A stretch of 38,549 nucleotides of DNA from JADHUC01 sp964617665. GTDB lineage: Bacteria > Planctomycetota > Planctomycetia > Pirellulales > Pirellulaceae. The first letter of the stretch is position 1. Each line of letters begins with the position of its first letter. The translations under genes and the position numbers were made by a program. Of the stretch, positions 17,352 through 25,875 are shown piece by piece. Location: NCBI GenBank assembly GCA_964617665.1, contig CAZUAH010000077.1, positions 1 to 38,549 on the forward strand, read 5' to 3'. The notes under the pieces were generated by a model. The model searched no databases, was not told the origin of the DNA, and was given only the letters and a program-made list of their open reading frames with translations.

Positions 17352-18410
17352 TCACTCCGCAGTGAACCGGTAGATGCACGTACGTCGGTACGTCTCGCCG
17401 GGACGAAGGATGATCGACGGAAAATTGGCGTGGTTCACCGCATCGGGCAACCCGGCGGTTTCCATGGCCAGCCCCGAGTGCTTTTCGTACGCGACCCCAC
17501 CCTTGCCCCGCAGTGTGCCATCCAGGTAGTTGCCGCCGTAGAAGATCAACGCCGGCGCGTCGGTCAGCACGCGCATCGTGCGGCCCGTTGTTGGCTCGTG
17601 CGCGGAGGCCACCTCGGCGATTGTGCCTGTCTGATTGCGGTTCAGGTACGCCAAATCGTACCCGCCCGACTGCTCCGGCAGCATCTCCAATCGTTCGCCA
17701 ATCCGTCTGGGTTCGGTGAAATCGTAAGGCGTGCCTTCCACGGGCAGTAGCGCACCGGTGGCAATCACCTGATCGTCCGTCTCGGAATACAGATCGGCCG
17801 CAATCTGCACAACGTGGTTATTCACATTGCCCGCGCCCGGCCCCGCCAAGTTGAAATAGCCGTGATGCGTCATGTCGATCGGGGTCGGACGGTCGCAGGT
17901 TGCCGTGAATTCGATGCGTAGTTCGCCCGCGTCGGTCAGTGCATAGATCGCTGTAGCATCGACCACGCCCGGGTAACCCTGGTCGCCCTCCGGGCTGTGG
18001 TAGGTGAACCTGACGGCCGGTCCGTCGTCCCTCTCCAGCGGTTCCGCATCCCAGACGACCCAACTGAAGCCCTTCGTGCCGCCGTGTATATGGTGCGGCC
18101 CGCCGTTGGCATCTAATTGATACGATTGACCATCGAGGTCGAATCGACCATAGGGGATCCGAAACGCCGATCGCCCCACCGTGGCGCCAAAATACGGGCT
18201 CTTCGTCTCGTACGAAGCCAAATTATCAAAACCCAACACCACGTCCGCCAACCGGCCATCGCGATCCGACACATGCAATTCCGTCACGGTAGCCCCGAAA
18301 CTGATGAGCCGAACCAGCATGCCGTTCGGACCGCGCAACGTGAACCTGTCGACGCTGTTGCCATCCGACGTGCTGCCAAAACTGTCCTTCTCGATCGGAG
18401 TGGAATTCAT
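17352..18410 (-). CDS. galM: Aldose 1-epimerase (galactose mutarotase)
   Basis: A 352-aa enzyme interconverting alpha and beta anomers of aldoses such as galactose or glucose, normally in the cytoplasm. No signal peptide is visible. The start at 18410 follows AGAGGA at about 6 nt. Family residues are in place: GRSAFRI (Arg84), GPHHIHGG (105-112), THHGYFNLAG with catalytic His near 182/183, YDLAYLNR (Asp252) and GLAMETAGLPD with Glu317 as the likely base. The length is normal for the family. It is the downstream gene of a minus-strand series after a 1057-aa hydrolase (34-bp gap) and a sialidase-fold gene. It therefore probably acts on sugars released by them. Confidence 0.92.
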   Translation of the reverse strand: MNSTPIEKDSFGSTSDGNSVDRFTLRGPNGMLVRLISFGATVTELHVSDRDGRLADVVLGFDNLASYETKSPYFGATVGRSAFRIPYGRFDLDGQSYQLDANGGPHHIHGGTKGFSWVVWDAEPLERDDGPAVRFTYHSPEGDQGYPGVVDATAIYALTDAGELRIEFTATCDRPTPIDMTHHGYFNLAGPGAGNVNNHVVQIAADLYSETDDQVIATGALLPVEGTPYDFTEPRRIGERLEMLPEQSGGYDLAYLNRNQTGTIAEVASAHEPTTGRTMRVLTDAPALIFYGGNYLDGTLRGKGGVAYEKHSGLAMETAGLPDAVNHANFPSIILRPGETYRRTCIYRFTAE

Positions 18411-18444
18411 TGAGATTCCTCTGGTTGCAGTGACGCGTGAGGTC

Positions 18445-21400
18445 CTATTGTTTCACAAGCCTCGGCTCGCCCCAATGAGCCCAATCGAAGCTGTAAGGGC
18501 CATCGGAGTCGGTTATTAGCGACAAGACGATCGGTTGGCCTTTCCACGATGAAAGATCCGCTTCGACCTGTCCCCATCGGCCCGGCAACATCCGTCGTTG
18601 CGCGATTTGGCGGCCGTTGAGCTCGATGGTAAACACCACGCCAGTCGATTCGGAACCGTCGCGAATCCCGATCCACGTCTTCAATATGGCTGGTTCTGCG
18701 GGCAGCTCGAATGGCAAATGAGCAATCGTCTTGCCTTGATTAGGTGGATGAGCCGAGAGGCCCGACCGAACCACACCTCCGACGGCGGCCGATGCGCCGT
18801 GCACGTTCACAAACGGTGGCGCTGTGGCGTCGTGCATGCCATCGAGTGATAGAATCATGCGCCATTCTTGGTCACCGAGGTCCACAGGCAGCGACACCTC
18901 GCGTGGCTGTCCGCCGAGCAGGAAAACGGACCCAGGCAATTCTGTCTCAATCTGCAGAGTGTTCCCCTTGTCGACGACTGGTAGAACGCCTTCGCGGCCT
19001 ACAGCCAAACGCCACGGTTTGCCGCCCGCCACAGCGATCGTCCCACGCGTTCGTAGTTCGCGTTCGATTCTGGGGTGAAGCCATCGAGCCCAATCGAAAC
19101 TGGGCTTCAGCTTGAGACCGGGATGGGCGGACAGTTCAAGTTCAACCTCTCGGCCCGCAAACTGTGTCAGTTCCAGCTCCAGTGTCTCCGGTTCGTCGTT
19201 CGCGTTGTGGATCTCGCATTGCAGTTCCTTCTTGTCACAACGGGCGACGCACGCAAACGTGACGCCATCTGAATTCGGTTGCCCGACCGCACCACGGTCA
19301 ATGAAGACATCGCTCAAGAAGTGCAAACGCCCGCGTTCCGGCAATTGGATGCGGTAGCGAACGTACGCCACGCCCGTGCCATGTTGATGCTTCGCACCGG
19401 TGCCAGGATCGGTCCCTACGGCTTTCCACGGCGGATGGGCGGATAACGTCGTCTCGCTTGCGCGATCGAATCCCGAACCGTCTGGGCCAGCGAAAGGGCC
19501 TTTTGCCTGAAACGGCTCTCCTACAAGTGGCCGCGATCCGCCCTCGGCCGTGTCCAGCAGATCCACGAGGTCTGCCACGACGTTCGTTGGACTGGAAACG
19601 CGAATCATCGACATGTCATCTCGGCAGACGACCGTTTCGGCGACCATCCCTTCAGGCAGGTCGGCCAAATGAAACTCGTCAAGCGACCGCGGCTCCTCCA
19701 CATACGGATACCACCGCGACGGATCAAGGCCCAGCAGGGCATTCTGATCAAAGGCCCTCCAGCCGGGAATACTGCCTGTCGCTTCGACTCTGTCCACGCC
19801 GGTGATCGTGTGGCTGATCTGCCGTTCGCCGCACAAGAATCGTCCGTCCGTGGTCCGTTCGGCTCGGCGGCCATCGGCAGTTCGTAGCGGAAAGGCGACG
19901 TCGTCCGCCCAGTCGCCTTTCATGTTGATGTCCAAACGCTCCTGTTGCCAGAAGTTGACCTCGTCGAACAGTTGTCGGGAGAAACCCGTCGGATGGCGTA
20001 GTTGTTCCAGCGATGGCTTCAGCGTTGGGATGACTCCCCAATGCTCGTACGCTTCATTCCATGCCGCATACAATTGGCCGTCGGTGGGTGGAGCGCAACC
20101 CAGATAACCATTGATGATCGTGTAGGGTCGAAAGAGATACGAACTGATCGGATGAGCCAGTTCGAGGTACCGGCGGTCCCACGTTCCGTCGGCGTGGTTG
20201 AGACCCCACGCGTGACGCTGCGCAAACGCTTCGTAGCGATAGGTGATCTCGTTCAGCCCTTCGCCGCTCAACGCTACCTCGGGCAGGGCTTCGCGCAGTT
20301 GCCGATGCAAGGCGATGTTGCCTTCGACCATCGACATACCGTCGATCAATCCGTTATGGTCGTTGAAGACACAAAGCGTTTGGTCCAAGTGCAGTGAGTC
20401 GATATCATAGTTCTGGCAAAGCCTGACCATCGTCGTGGTGAAGTGGTCGCGCCAAGCTTCGCACGCCGGATTGATGTACGCAAACCGGATCTCCGGCGTC
20501 GCTCTTGTCCAAAGCCACCACTGTTTTTCGTGCTCGCCCCATGGACTGCGAACTTGCAACGGTTCGAACTCTTCGTATGCAGGATTCAGCGGATCTACGC
20601 CAAAGTAGTTGACGTGTAGCATCACGCGAAAGCCTAGTTGGTGAGCGCGATCCACGAATGGTCTCAGCGTATCGTACGGTTCGTTGTAAACCGGATAATC
20701 ACGGTCGTACCCGGCCGACCGCCAACTGGGAACGTAGAGAATCGTTTGGCGTGGATCGAACCGTTCGGGCAGGGCGTCGAGCATCGAGCGATCCAGGCCC
20801 ATGATGACTATGGCACGAATGCCTTTCACCCAATCAGGCTTCTGATCCTCGATCCGCGTCGGGCGGAAGTTTGCCACGGCCCAGCCCCGGTAGCGGCGGG
20901 CCGGTACGCGCCAATCACCTTGGTACACGTTCAAATGCCAGTCGACCGATTGGCACGCAGTTTGTTTCTCGAACGGCGCGTGGTTCATTGTGGCCAGTTC
21001 CAGCCGCCATCCTTCGTGGTCTCGCTCGACGACCAATCGCTTGAATCGGCCTTGCGCGTCGTCTGCCCAAACGTAGAAGCCTCGGCCTGGAAGCTCGACG
21101 ATTACCAATTGCGCTTCCCAACCAATCGGATAATCAAACTGATGACGCCGCCCCGGGCTGTGTGCCGTCAGTCGAACGCCTGATCGCCCCGGCACGATGA
21201 TCGCAGCGTCCAGTGGGATCTTCTCGATTGACCAACTCACGCCCCATACGCCTGCCTCGGTCGATTCGCAGTATTGGGATATCACCAAGTCGCCCGATTC
21301 CGCATCCAGGCGATAATCCGCTTCTGCACTAGCGCCTTCCAGACCGGAAAAGCTCCGATACTGTCGCGAGACTTGGCCAGAATCGGAAAGTTGGTGATCA

Positions 21401-21618
21401 CCTTGCGCCTCCCTGGCCCAATGGTCACCAGCGATGCGATGTATTCCCAATCCCCTTTGGCTCTTCGAGCGACTGACGTAAACGTTGCCCGACCGGTCAG
21501 CCAGCGATGTCAACGAACCGTTCTGAAATTCGGCCCGATATAACGCGGAGCGAATCACAAGTGGCTGGTCGGCGGAAGCCGCAGAAGCAACCAGCCCAAA
21601 AAGAAAAACCGGCAGCAT
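18445..21618 (-). CDS. Large exported TIM-barrel glycosidase-like protein (DUF6259-like)
   Basis: A 1057-aa exported protein. A signal peptide (1-16, ending ASA) starts at 21618, with AGGA about 8 nt upstream. An N-terminal beta-sandwich (about 20-240) precedes a TIM-barrel region (about 260-560) resembling retaining glycosidases of the GH36/GH31 type. DIDSLHLDQTL places Asp412 at a beta-strand end, and VALSGEGLNE places Glu453 on the next strand. These are candidate catalytic residues. The C-terminal 350 residues hold two similar jelly-roll modules, each ending in FDWARW or FDWAHW and tied to a LSAHPP segment, suggesting an internal duplication of a carbohydrate-binding module. I assign DUF6259 from memory of layout only. 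The substrate is unknown. It starts 9 bp after the sialidase stop, so the two are co-transcribed. Confidence 0.72.
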   Translation of the reverse strand: MLPVFLFGLVASAASADQPLVIRSALYRAEFQNGSLTSLADRSGNVYVSRSKSQRGLGIHRIAGDHWAREAQGDHQLSDSGQVSRQYRSFSGLEGASAEADYRLDAESGDLVISQYCESTEAGVWGVSWSIEKIPLDAAIIVPGRSGVRLTAHSPGRRHQFDYPIGWEAQLVIVELPGRGFYVWADDAQGRFKRLVVERDHEGWRLELATMNHAPFEKQTACQSVDWHLNVYQGDWRVPARRYRGWAVANFRPTRIEDQKPDWVKGIRAIVIMGLDRSMLDALPERFDPRQTILYVPSWRSAGYDRDYPVYNEPYDTLRPFVDRAHQLGFRVMLHVNYFGVDPLNPAYEEFEPLQVRSPWGEHEKQWWLWTRATPEIRFAYINPACEAWRDHFTTTMVRLCQNYDIDSLHLDQTLCVFNDHNGLIDGMSMVEGNIALHRQLREALPEVALSGEGLNEITYRYEAFAQRHAWGLNHADGTWDRRYLELAHPISSYLFRPYTIINGYLGCAPPTDGQLYAAWNEAYEHWGVIPTLKPSLEQLRHPTGFSRQLFDEVNFWQQERLDINMKGDWADDVAFPLRTADGRRAERTTDGRFLCGERQISHTITGVDRVEATGSIPGWRAFDQNALLGLDPSRWYPYVEEPRSLDEFHLADLPEGMVAETVVCRDDMSMIRVSSPTNVVADLVDLLDTAEGGSRPLVGEPFQAKGPFAGPDGSGFDRASETTLSAHPPWKAVGTDPGTGAKHQHGTGVAYVRYRIQLPERGRLHFLSDVFIDRGAVGQPNSDGVTFACVARCDKKELQCEIHNANDEPETLELELTQFAGREVELELSAHPGLKLKPSFDWARWLHPRIERELRTRGTIAVAGGKPWRLAVGREGVLPVVDKGNTLQIETELPGSVFLLGGQPREVSLPVDLGDQEWRMILSLDGMHDATAPPFVNVHGASAAVGGVVRSGLSAHPPNQGKTIAHLPFELPAEPAILKTWIGIRDGSESTGVVFTIELNGRQIAQRRMLPGRWGQVEADLSSWKGQPIVLSLITDSDGPYSFDWAHWGEPRLVKQ

Positions 21619-21627
21619 GTCGAGGTC

Positions 21628-22782
21628 CTACTTGTAGATCCAATCCACAGGAAAACGAGTGATCTGTGTGAAAGACAGTCCACCCGTGCGTCGGTCGCCG
21701 GCGCAGTGGCCCAGCAAGACATGATCGCCGACAAAGTCAACGGCGGTGTAGCAGTACCAGCCGTTGGGATCGTCCCCCAGTGTTTTGACGCTCTCCCATG
21801 TTCGGCCTTCATCGCGAGAGATTGCCACGTTGAAAGGAGTCCGCTTTCCCCTGTGTACGGCGTCCACGTTCTCGTGATTGTTCCACACCAACAACAAGTC
21901 GCCCGTTTTTGGTATCCGTTCGATCGACGCAGGCGAACAGGGCGAGATAATGTTCGACGGTTCAAACTGCGTCCAGGTGTCGCTTTCGTCAGAGGAAAAC
22001 GAGACGTATTGGCACCCGGCAGTGGTGCGGCAGAACATCATCAACCGTTTGCCCTTCAATTCGACCACGCCCGGCTCCTGGAGTGTGACACGCTTTCCGT
22101 CCGGCGTCTTGCCGACCAGTTGATTCTTGCTACGGCGCCACGTCTTTCCTTCGTCGTCGGACAGGTAACACATGATTGTGCCCGCCCAATCCGGCTTTTC
22201 GTATTCGGGCAGGTTGTGCAGAGCCACCGGTGCGACCAATCGGCCGCCGGCAAGTTGCACTACTCGGTCGTTGTTCAACACGTAGTAGCCCACTTCATCG
22301 TCGATCACCAGTTTCGGTTCGCTCCAACTCTTAGCTTCGTCCGTCGAGATCCGCATGTAAGGCCGGCAATCCGTTAACGAGTTCTTTCGCAGATAAAAGA
22401 GGGCAATCTTGTCGCTGGCCAGGCGCAGCAGCGAAACCGACATCACATTCCAATCGCCTTCCCTTGGCACGACTATTACATCTTCGTCCGACCAAGTCCG
22501 GCCTCCGTCGCTGGAGAAACGTCCGGCCAAATGCGCAGCCGAGTGGTCACCGCCGCCACCAAAGAAATGCGAGTAGACGAACAGAACCCTACCATCCTTG
22601 AGTTCGATGAAGTCGCCCTCGCTGTTTCGTGGGTTTTCGGGCCCTGGCGGCAGCAGGCCTATCTTGTCGACGCCCGGGATTTCTTTGACCATGCGCGGCG
22701 GCCTGCCCTCGGCCCCGTTCGAGGAGACTGCGGAAATGGCGGTTAGTGCCATTGCCATGGCGGTGTTACGGTAGGTTGACAT
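21628..22782 (-). CDS. Exported sialidase-fold (BNR/Asp-box) protein
   Basis: A 384-aa exported six-bladed propeller. The start at 22782 follows GAGGAGA at about 6 nt. A signal peptide covers about 1-23. Five Asp-boxes of the S-x-D-x-G-x-T-W type are seen: SSDGGRTW, STDEAKSW, SSDESDTW, SRDEGRTW and SDDEGKTW. Proteins of this planctomycete group are annotated as exo-alpha-sialidases, but most have not been tested. An active-site Arg triad is not obvious by eye, so sialic acid may not be the substrate. It heads the sialidase, hydrolase, epimerase series. The gap upstream holds palindrome E. Confidence 0.82.
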   Translation of the reverse strand: MSTYRNTAMAMALTAISAVSSNGAEGRPPRMVKEIPGVDKIGLLPPGPENPRNSEGDFIELKDGRVLFVYSHFFGGGGDHSAAHLAGRFSSDGGRTWSDEDVIVVPREGDWNVMSVSLLRLASDKIALFYLRKNSLTDCRPYMRISTDEAKSWSEPKLVIDDEVGYYVLNNDRVVQLAGGRLVAPVALHNLPEYEKPDWAGTIMCYLSDDEGKTWRRSKNQLVGKTPDGKRVTLQEPGVVELKGKRLMMFCRTTAGCQYVSFSSDESDTWTQFEPSNIISPCSPASIERIPKTGDLLLVWNNHENVDAVHRGKRTPFNVAISRDEGRTWESVKTLGDDPNGWYCYTAVDFVGDHVLLGHCAGDRRTGGLSFTQITRFPVDWIYK

Positions 22783-22816
22783 GGATTGTCTCCTCAGTGC
22801 AAAGACACGCTCCGTC

Positions 22817-22900
22817 CGTTTAACCCCGAGCCGGTAGGCGACGGCCGTTCCGCCCCGCCTGCAGTGCCGCGACCGTCGCCTACCGGCTCAGGGTTAAACG
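22817..22900. repeat. Palindromic repeat family B/E (CGTTTAAC-ended), copy 2
   Basis: Arms 22817-22844 and 22873-22900 pair at 27 of 28 positions around a 28-nt loop. Both ends start CGTTTAACCC and continue AGCCGGTAGGCG. It shares the CGTTTAAC end and the following AGCCG with the element at 3765-3835, so both likely belong to one family. It lies between the Gfo/Idh gene stop (22940) and the sialidase start (22782). There it could end the upstream transcript. Confidence 0.85.
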
Positions 22901-22939
22901 ATTTGCCTACGGCCCGAAGCGGCGTCAAGAAAGAAGCCG

Positions 22940-24229
22940 TCAACACGTCCAGCCGGGCCTGTACTCTCGTTGCAGGTAGTCGTTGGCTTCGGGGCAGTTG
23001 GCGAACTTCATGTTGGCCGCGTCCCACTGGAGTTTCTGGCCCATGCGGTACGCTATGTTGCCCAGAAGCACTGTCTCGGTCACTGCGCCGGAATAATCGA
23101 AGTTGCAGGTGGTCGGGCTGCCCGTCTTACAGGCTTTGATCCATTCCTGGTGGTGACCGATCGAGCGTGGAATGCTCGGCTCGGGCGGTTCGTAGTCCGC
23201 AAATTTCTCCTCGGGCCACAGCATGAGTTTGGGATAACTGGCCAGCAGCATGCCCTCGGTTCCGACAAACACGCCCCAAGCCCAAGGCGGAAACTTGTTT
23301 TCCTCGAAGATGGGTGGCGTCTTTCGATGGGTCCAGGTCAATGTGACCGGCGGCCGATCGCCCTTCGCGGGAAACTCGTAGCGACAGTGCTCCCATGCCG
23401 GTGTGCTTTCGGCGTGTACGGGCGCTCCTTCGGCTTCGATCGTTGCAGGGTGGCGCAAGTCCAACGCCCAGAACGCCAAGTCCAAGTAGTGGCAGCCCAT
23501 ATTGCCAAATGCGCCGCCGCCGAAGTCCCACCAGTAGTGCCAGTCGTGCGGTACGTAGCAGCGGTGGTAGGGGCGGTACGGTGCTGGGCCTAACCACGTT
23601 TCCCAGTCCAATCCTGGCGGGACGGGCGGCGTATCCGTCGGACGATCGCCCGCGCTGCCACCGCCTCGCAGGAAGCAATGGCATTCGCGCACATCGCCGA
23701 TAGCCCCGGCACGAATCAGTTCCACAATACGACGATAGTTTTCGGTGGCGTGGATCTGGGTGCCCATTTGCGTTGCCACTTTCTTCTCGGCGGCCACCTG
23801 AGCCGCAACGCGGGCTTCGTGGACCGAGTGCGAAAGCGGCTTCTCGCAATAAGCGTGCTTGCCCATTCGCATCGCCGTAACACTGGCCGGAGCGTGGACG
23901 TGGTTGGGCGTGCTGACTACAACCGCGTCGATCTGTTTTTCCATCTCGTCGAGCAGCTTGCGATAGTCGGCGTACTTCTTGGCATCGGGATACCTTTTGA
24001 ACGAAGTGCCGGCGCGGCGTTCATCCACATCGCACAGGGCCACGATGGCCTCGCTGACAACGCCCCCGAGGTTCGAGGCCCCGCGGCCACCGGCACCAAT
24101 CATCGCGATGTTCAGCTTCTCGTTCTCCTGGTAGCCTCGCGCCGATTGGCCACTGCTCAGAATCAGAAATCCAGCGCCGCTGGAGGCTGCGACACTTAAG
24201 AATCGACGGCGGTTGAATCGAGTGGTCAT
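22940..24229 (-). CDS. Tat-exported Gfo/Idh/MocA family oxidoreductase
   Basis: A 429-aa protein with a Tat signal (NRRRFLSVAAS, residues 6-16, then hydrophobic to about 30). The start at 24229 has GGGAGGG upstream. The Rossmann fold is seen as IAMIGAGGRG (about 41-50). YCEKPLSHS is the family EKP motif that contacts NAD(P) and substrate. GNMGCHYLDLAFWAL supplies the usual active-site His. Such exported members use a tightly bound NAD(H) and include the GH109-type glycosidases, so this may be a glycan-processing enzyme rather than a free-sugar dehydrogenase. That is inference. It is followed by sialidase-fold, hydrolase and epimerase genes on the same strand, and preceded by a second exported paralogue. 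Confidence 0.87.
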   Translation of the reverse strand: MTTRFNRRRFLSVAASSGAGFLILSSGQSARGYQENEKLNIAMIGAGGRGASNLGGVVSEAIVALCDVDERRAGTSFKRYPDAKKYADYRKLLDEMEKQIDAVVVSTPNHVHAPASVTAMRMGKHAYCEKPLSHSVHEARVAAQVAAEKKVATQMGTQIHATENYRRIVELIRAGAIGDVRECHCFLRGGGSAGDRPTDTPPVPPGLDWETWLGPAPYRPYHRCYVPHDWHYWWDFGGGAFGNMGCHYLDLAFWALDLRHPATIEAEGAPVHAESTPAWEHCRYEFPAKGDRPPVTLTWTHRKTPPIFEENKFPPWAWGVFVGTEGMLLASYPKLMLWPEEKFADYEPPEPSIPRSIGHHQEWIKACKTGSPTTCNFDYSGAVTETVLLGNIAYRMGQKLQWDAANMKFANCPEANDYLQREYRPGWTC

Positions 24230-24252
24230 GAATTGGCCCTCCCTGTCGGCAG

Positions 24253-24388
24253 GTTTCAGGTGTCGGGTTTCAGGTGTCGGGTTTCAGGCGTCGGGGATTG
24301 GGTTTCGGAGGTCGAGTGTCCGGTATCGGGCATGAGCGGCCGGGCAATGGCCACCAACAGTCTTCCTGACACCCGAAACCTGAAACCC
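24253..24388. repeat. Tandem 14-bp repeat with an inverted partner
   Basis: Three direct 14-bp units GTTTCAGGTGTCGG (24253-24266, 24267-24280, and 24281-24294 with one change) are followed by degenerate units. An inverted partner sits at 24365-24388 (CCTGACACCCGAAACC and onward). The block fills most of the 171-bp gap between the two Gfo/Idh genes. Copy number at such units often varies between strains. Confidence 0.8.
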
Positions 24389-24400
24389 GCATCTTTTCTT

Positions 24401-25660
24401 CTACAGTCTCCACGGCTCGCGGCAGGCTCGCGTGAGCATGCGCGATGCCTGCTCGTCGCCGATGATCTCCTCCTTGGCCGGGTCCCATGTGATCTTCCGT
24501 CCCATGCGGATGGCGATTTCGGATACGTGACTGATGATGTCGGATCGGACGGCGTCGTCGATGTTGCTCACCGCGTCCTGGCGATTCTTGACCGACTCGA
24601 TGAAGTTCCCGCCGTGGTTGCGGCTCTCCGGTAGATGAACATCCTCCGGTTTGAGCTTGATCTCAAGCAACGACGGTGGATCGGCCTTGATGCCGCCTCG
24701 CGAAATCCCTATCCAGCCTTCAGTGCCCGTAAACTGGGTATAGTTGGGGCCGGGACGGAATTCCATCTTCACGCCATTGGCAAAGCGCATGTTCACATCC
24801 CATTTCATCACAACGTTATTGCGGCCTGTTTCGGGAATTGTCGCTGTGCCTTCCACCTCCCACGGCCCGGTCTTGTGCGTATCGTAGCCCCATTGAAGAA
24901 TGTCCAGCGGGTGAGCACCCCAGCCGGCGATGAAGCCAATCGCATACTCATAGTCGTGCCACCACGCGTTGCCACCGGTGGCCTGTCCGCAGTAAGGTCG
25001 CCACGGTGCCGGCCCGAGCCACATGTCGTAATCCAGCCCCTCTGGAATCGGCACGGGCTTGGGCGAGTTGCCGGGTGAGCTGTCGGGCGCAACGACCAGA
25101 AGTTCCTTCACTTCGCCGATGTATCCGCTGCGGACCAATTCGCAACCGTACCGGCAATGGGCGCTAGAACGCTGCTGCGTGCCGTACTGAAACACTCGGT
25201 CGTAGCGTCGCACCACTTGGCGACAAATCAAATCTTCACGGATACAGATGCCCAGCGGCTTCTCGCAGTAAATGTCCTTACCTGCCTTTGCGGCGGCCAC
25301 GGTGTGATGGACGTGCCAGCAGTCGGTCGAGCCCACAGCCACCGCGTCCAGGTCATCGCGTGCGAGCATCTCGCGGAAGTCGGCGTAAGGCGTACCTTTG
25401 ATCTGGCCTGCCCAACGCTCGCGACGGTCCTTCCAGGGATCGCATGCTGCGATCGGCTGGCCGCCACTGCTGATCAAGTTCCGGAATACCGCGCTTCCGC
25501 GGCCGCCACAGCCAATCAGACCGATTGTCACACGCTCGCTGGCCGGCGGCACCTCCGCCGATCCCAGGGCATTGGATGTAATAACGTACGGTGCTGCGAT
25601 GGCAGCGCCGGCCACGCCTCGCACAAAGCCACGACGGGTCACGGTCTTCCGTTTGGTCAT
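24401..25660 (-). CDS. Tat-exported Gfo/Idh/MocA family oxidoreductase, second copy
   Basis: A 419-aa protein with a Tat signal (VTRRGFVRGVAG, residues 7-18, hydrophobic to about 30). The start at 25660 has GGAGAAC about 8 nt upstream. IGLIGCGGRGS opens the nucleotide-binding fold, YCEKPLG is the EKP motif, and GWGAHPLDILQWG carries the likely active-site His. It differs clearly from the next gene downstream, so it is a family paralogue and not a recent tandem duplicate. The family includes sugar and inositol dehydrogenases, and exported NAD-bound glycosidases. It is divergent from the exported aldo/keto reductase, sharing a 215-bp promoter region with it. Confidence 0.87.
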   Translation of the reverse strand: MTKRKTVTRRGFVRGVAGAAIAAPYVITSNALGSAEVPPASERVTIGLIGCGGRGSAVFRNLISSGGQPIAACDPWKDRRERWAGQIKGTPYADFREMLARDDLDAVAVGSTDCWHVHHTVAAAKAGKDIYCEKPLGICIREDLICRQVVRRYDRVFQYGTQQRSSAHCRYGCELVRSGYIGEVKELLVVAPDSSPGNSPKPVPIPEGLDYDMWLGPAPWRPYCGQATGGNAWWHDYEYAIGFIAGWGAHPLDILQWGYDTHKTGPWEVEGTATIPETGRNNVVMKWDVNMRFANGVKMEFRPGPNYTQFTGTEGWIGISRGGIKADPPSLLEIKLKPEDVHLPESRNHGGNFIESVKNRQDAVSNIDDAVRSDIISHVSEIAIRMGRKITWDPAKEEIIGDEQASRMLTRACREPWRL

Positions 25661-25787
25661 ATCTTAGTTCTCCTTTGCTCGGTGGATTCTTCGTTGTTTT
25701 CTCAGAGATTGCACCCGAAGGCTTTGCCAATGGCTGAGCCTCCAAGTCGTCAAACTACAGCAAACCGCCGCGCCGTGCAACTTTCTG

Positions 25788-25819
25788 TTGACACTGAAAG
25801 GCGAGCGCGGCAGGATAAT
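25788..25819 (+). promoter_or_regulatory. Candidate promoter for the aldo/keto reductase gene
   Basis: TTGACA (25788-25793) is a perfect -35 box. GATAAT (25814-25819) matches the -10 at five of six, but the 20-nt spacer is longer than the usual 16-18. The region lies in the 215-bp divergent gap before the ATG at 25876. The same gap should hold the promoter of the minus-strand Gfo/Idh gene, which I could not pick out. Confidence 0.35.
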
Positions 25820-25875
25820 TGCGTTAGGCTGGCGGCAATCCGACGTAAACAGCGTCACGGCAAAGGAGACATGTT

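Noticed and set aside
17351..17366. Terminator hairpin (TTCACT-ccgc-AGTGAA) between convergent genes
   Set aside because: It is a six-base AT/GC stem over the epimerase stop codon without a T-tract, too weak to call.
24253..24388. CRISPR array from the repeated GTTTCAGG units
   Set aside because: Units are only 14 bp and directly abutting with no spacers.
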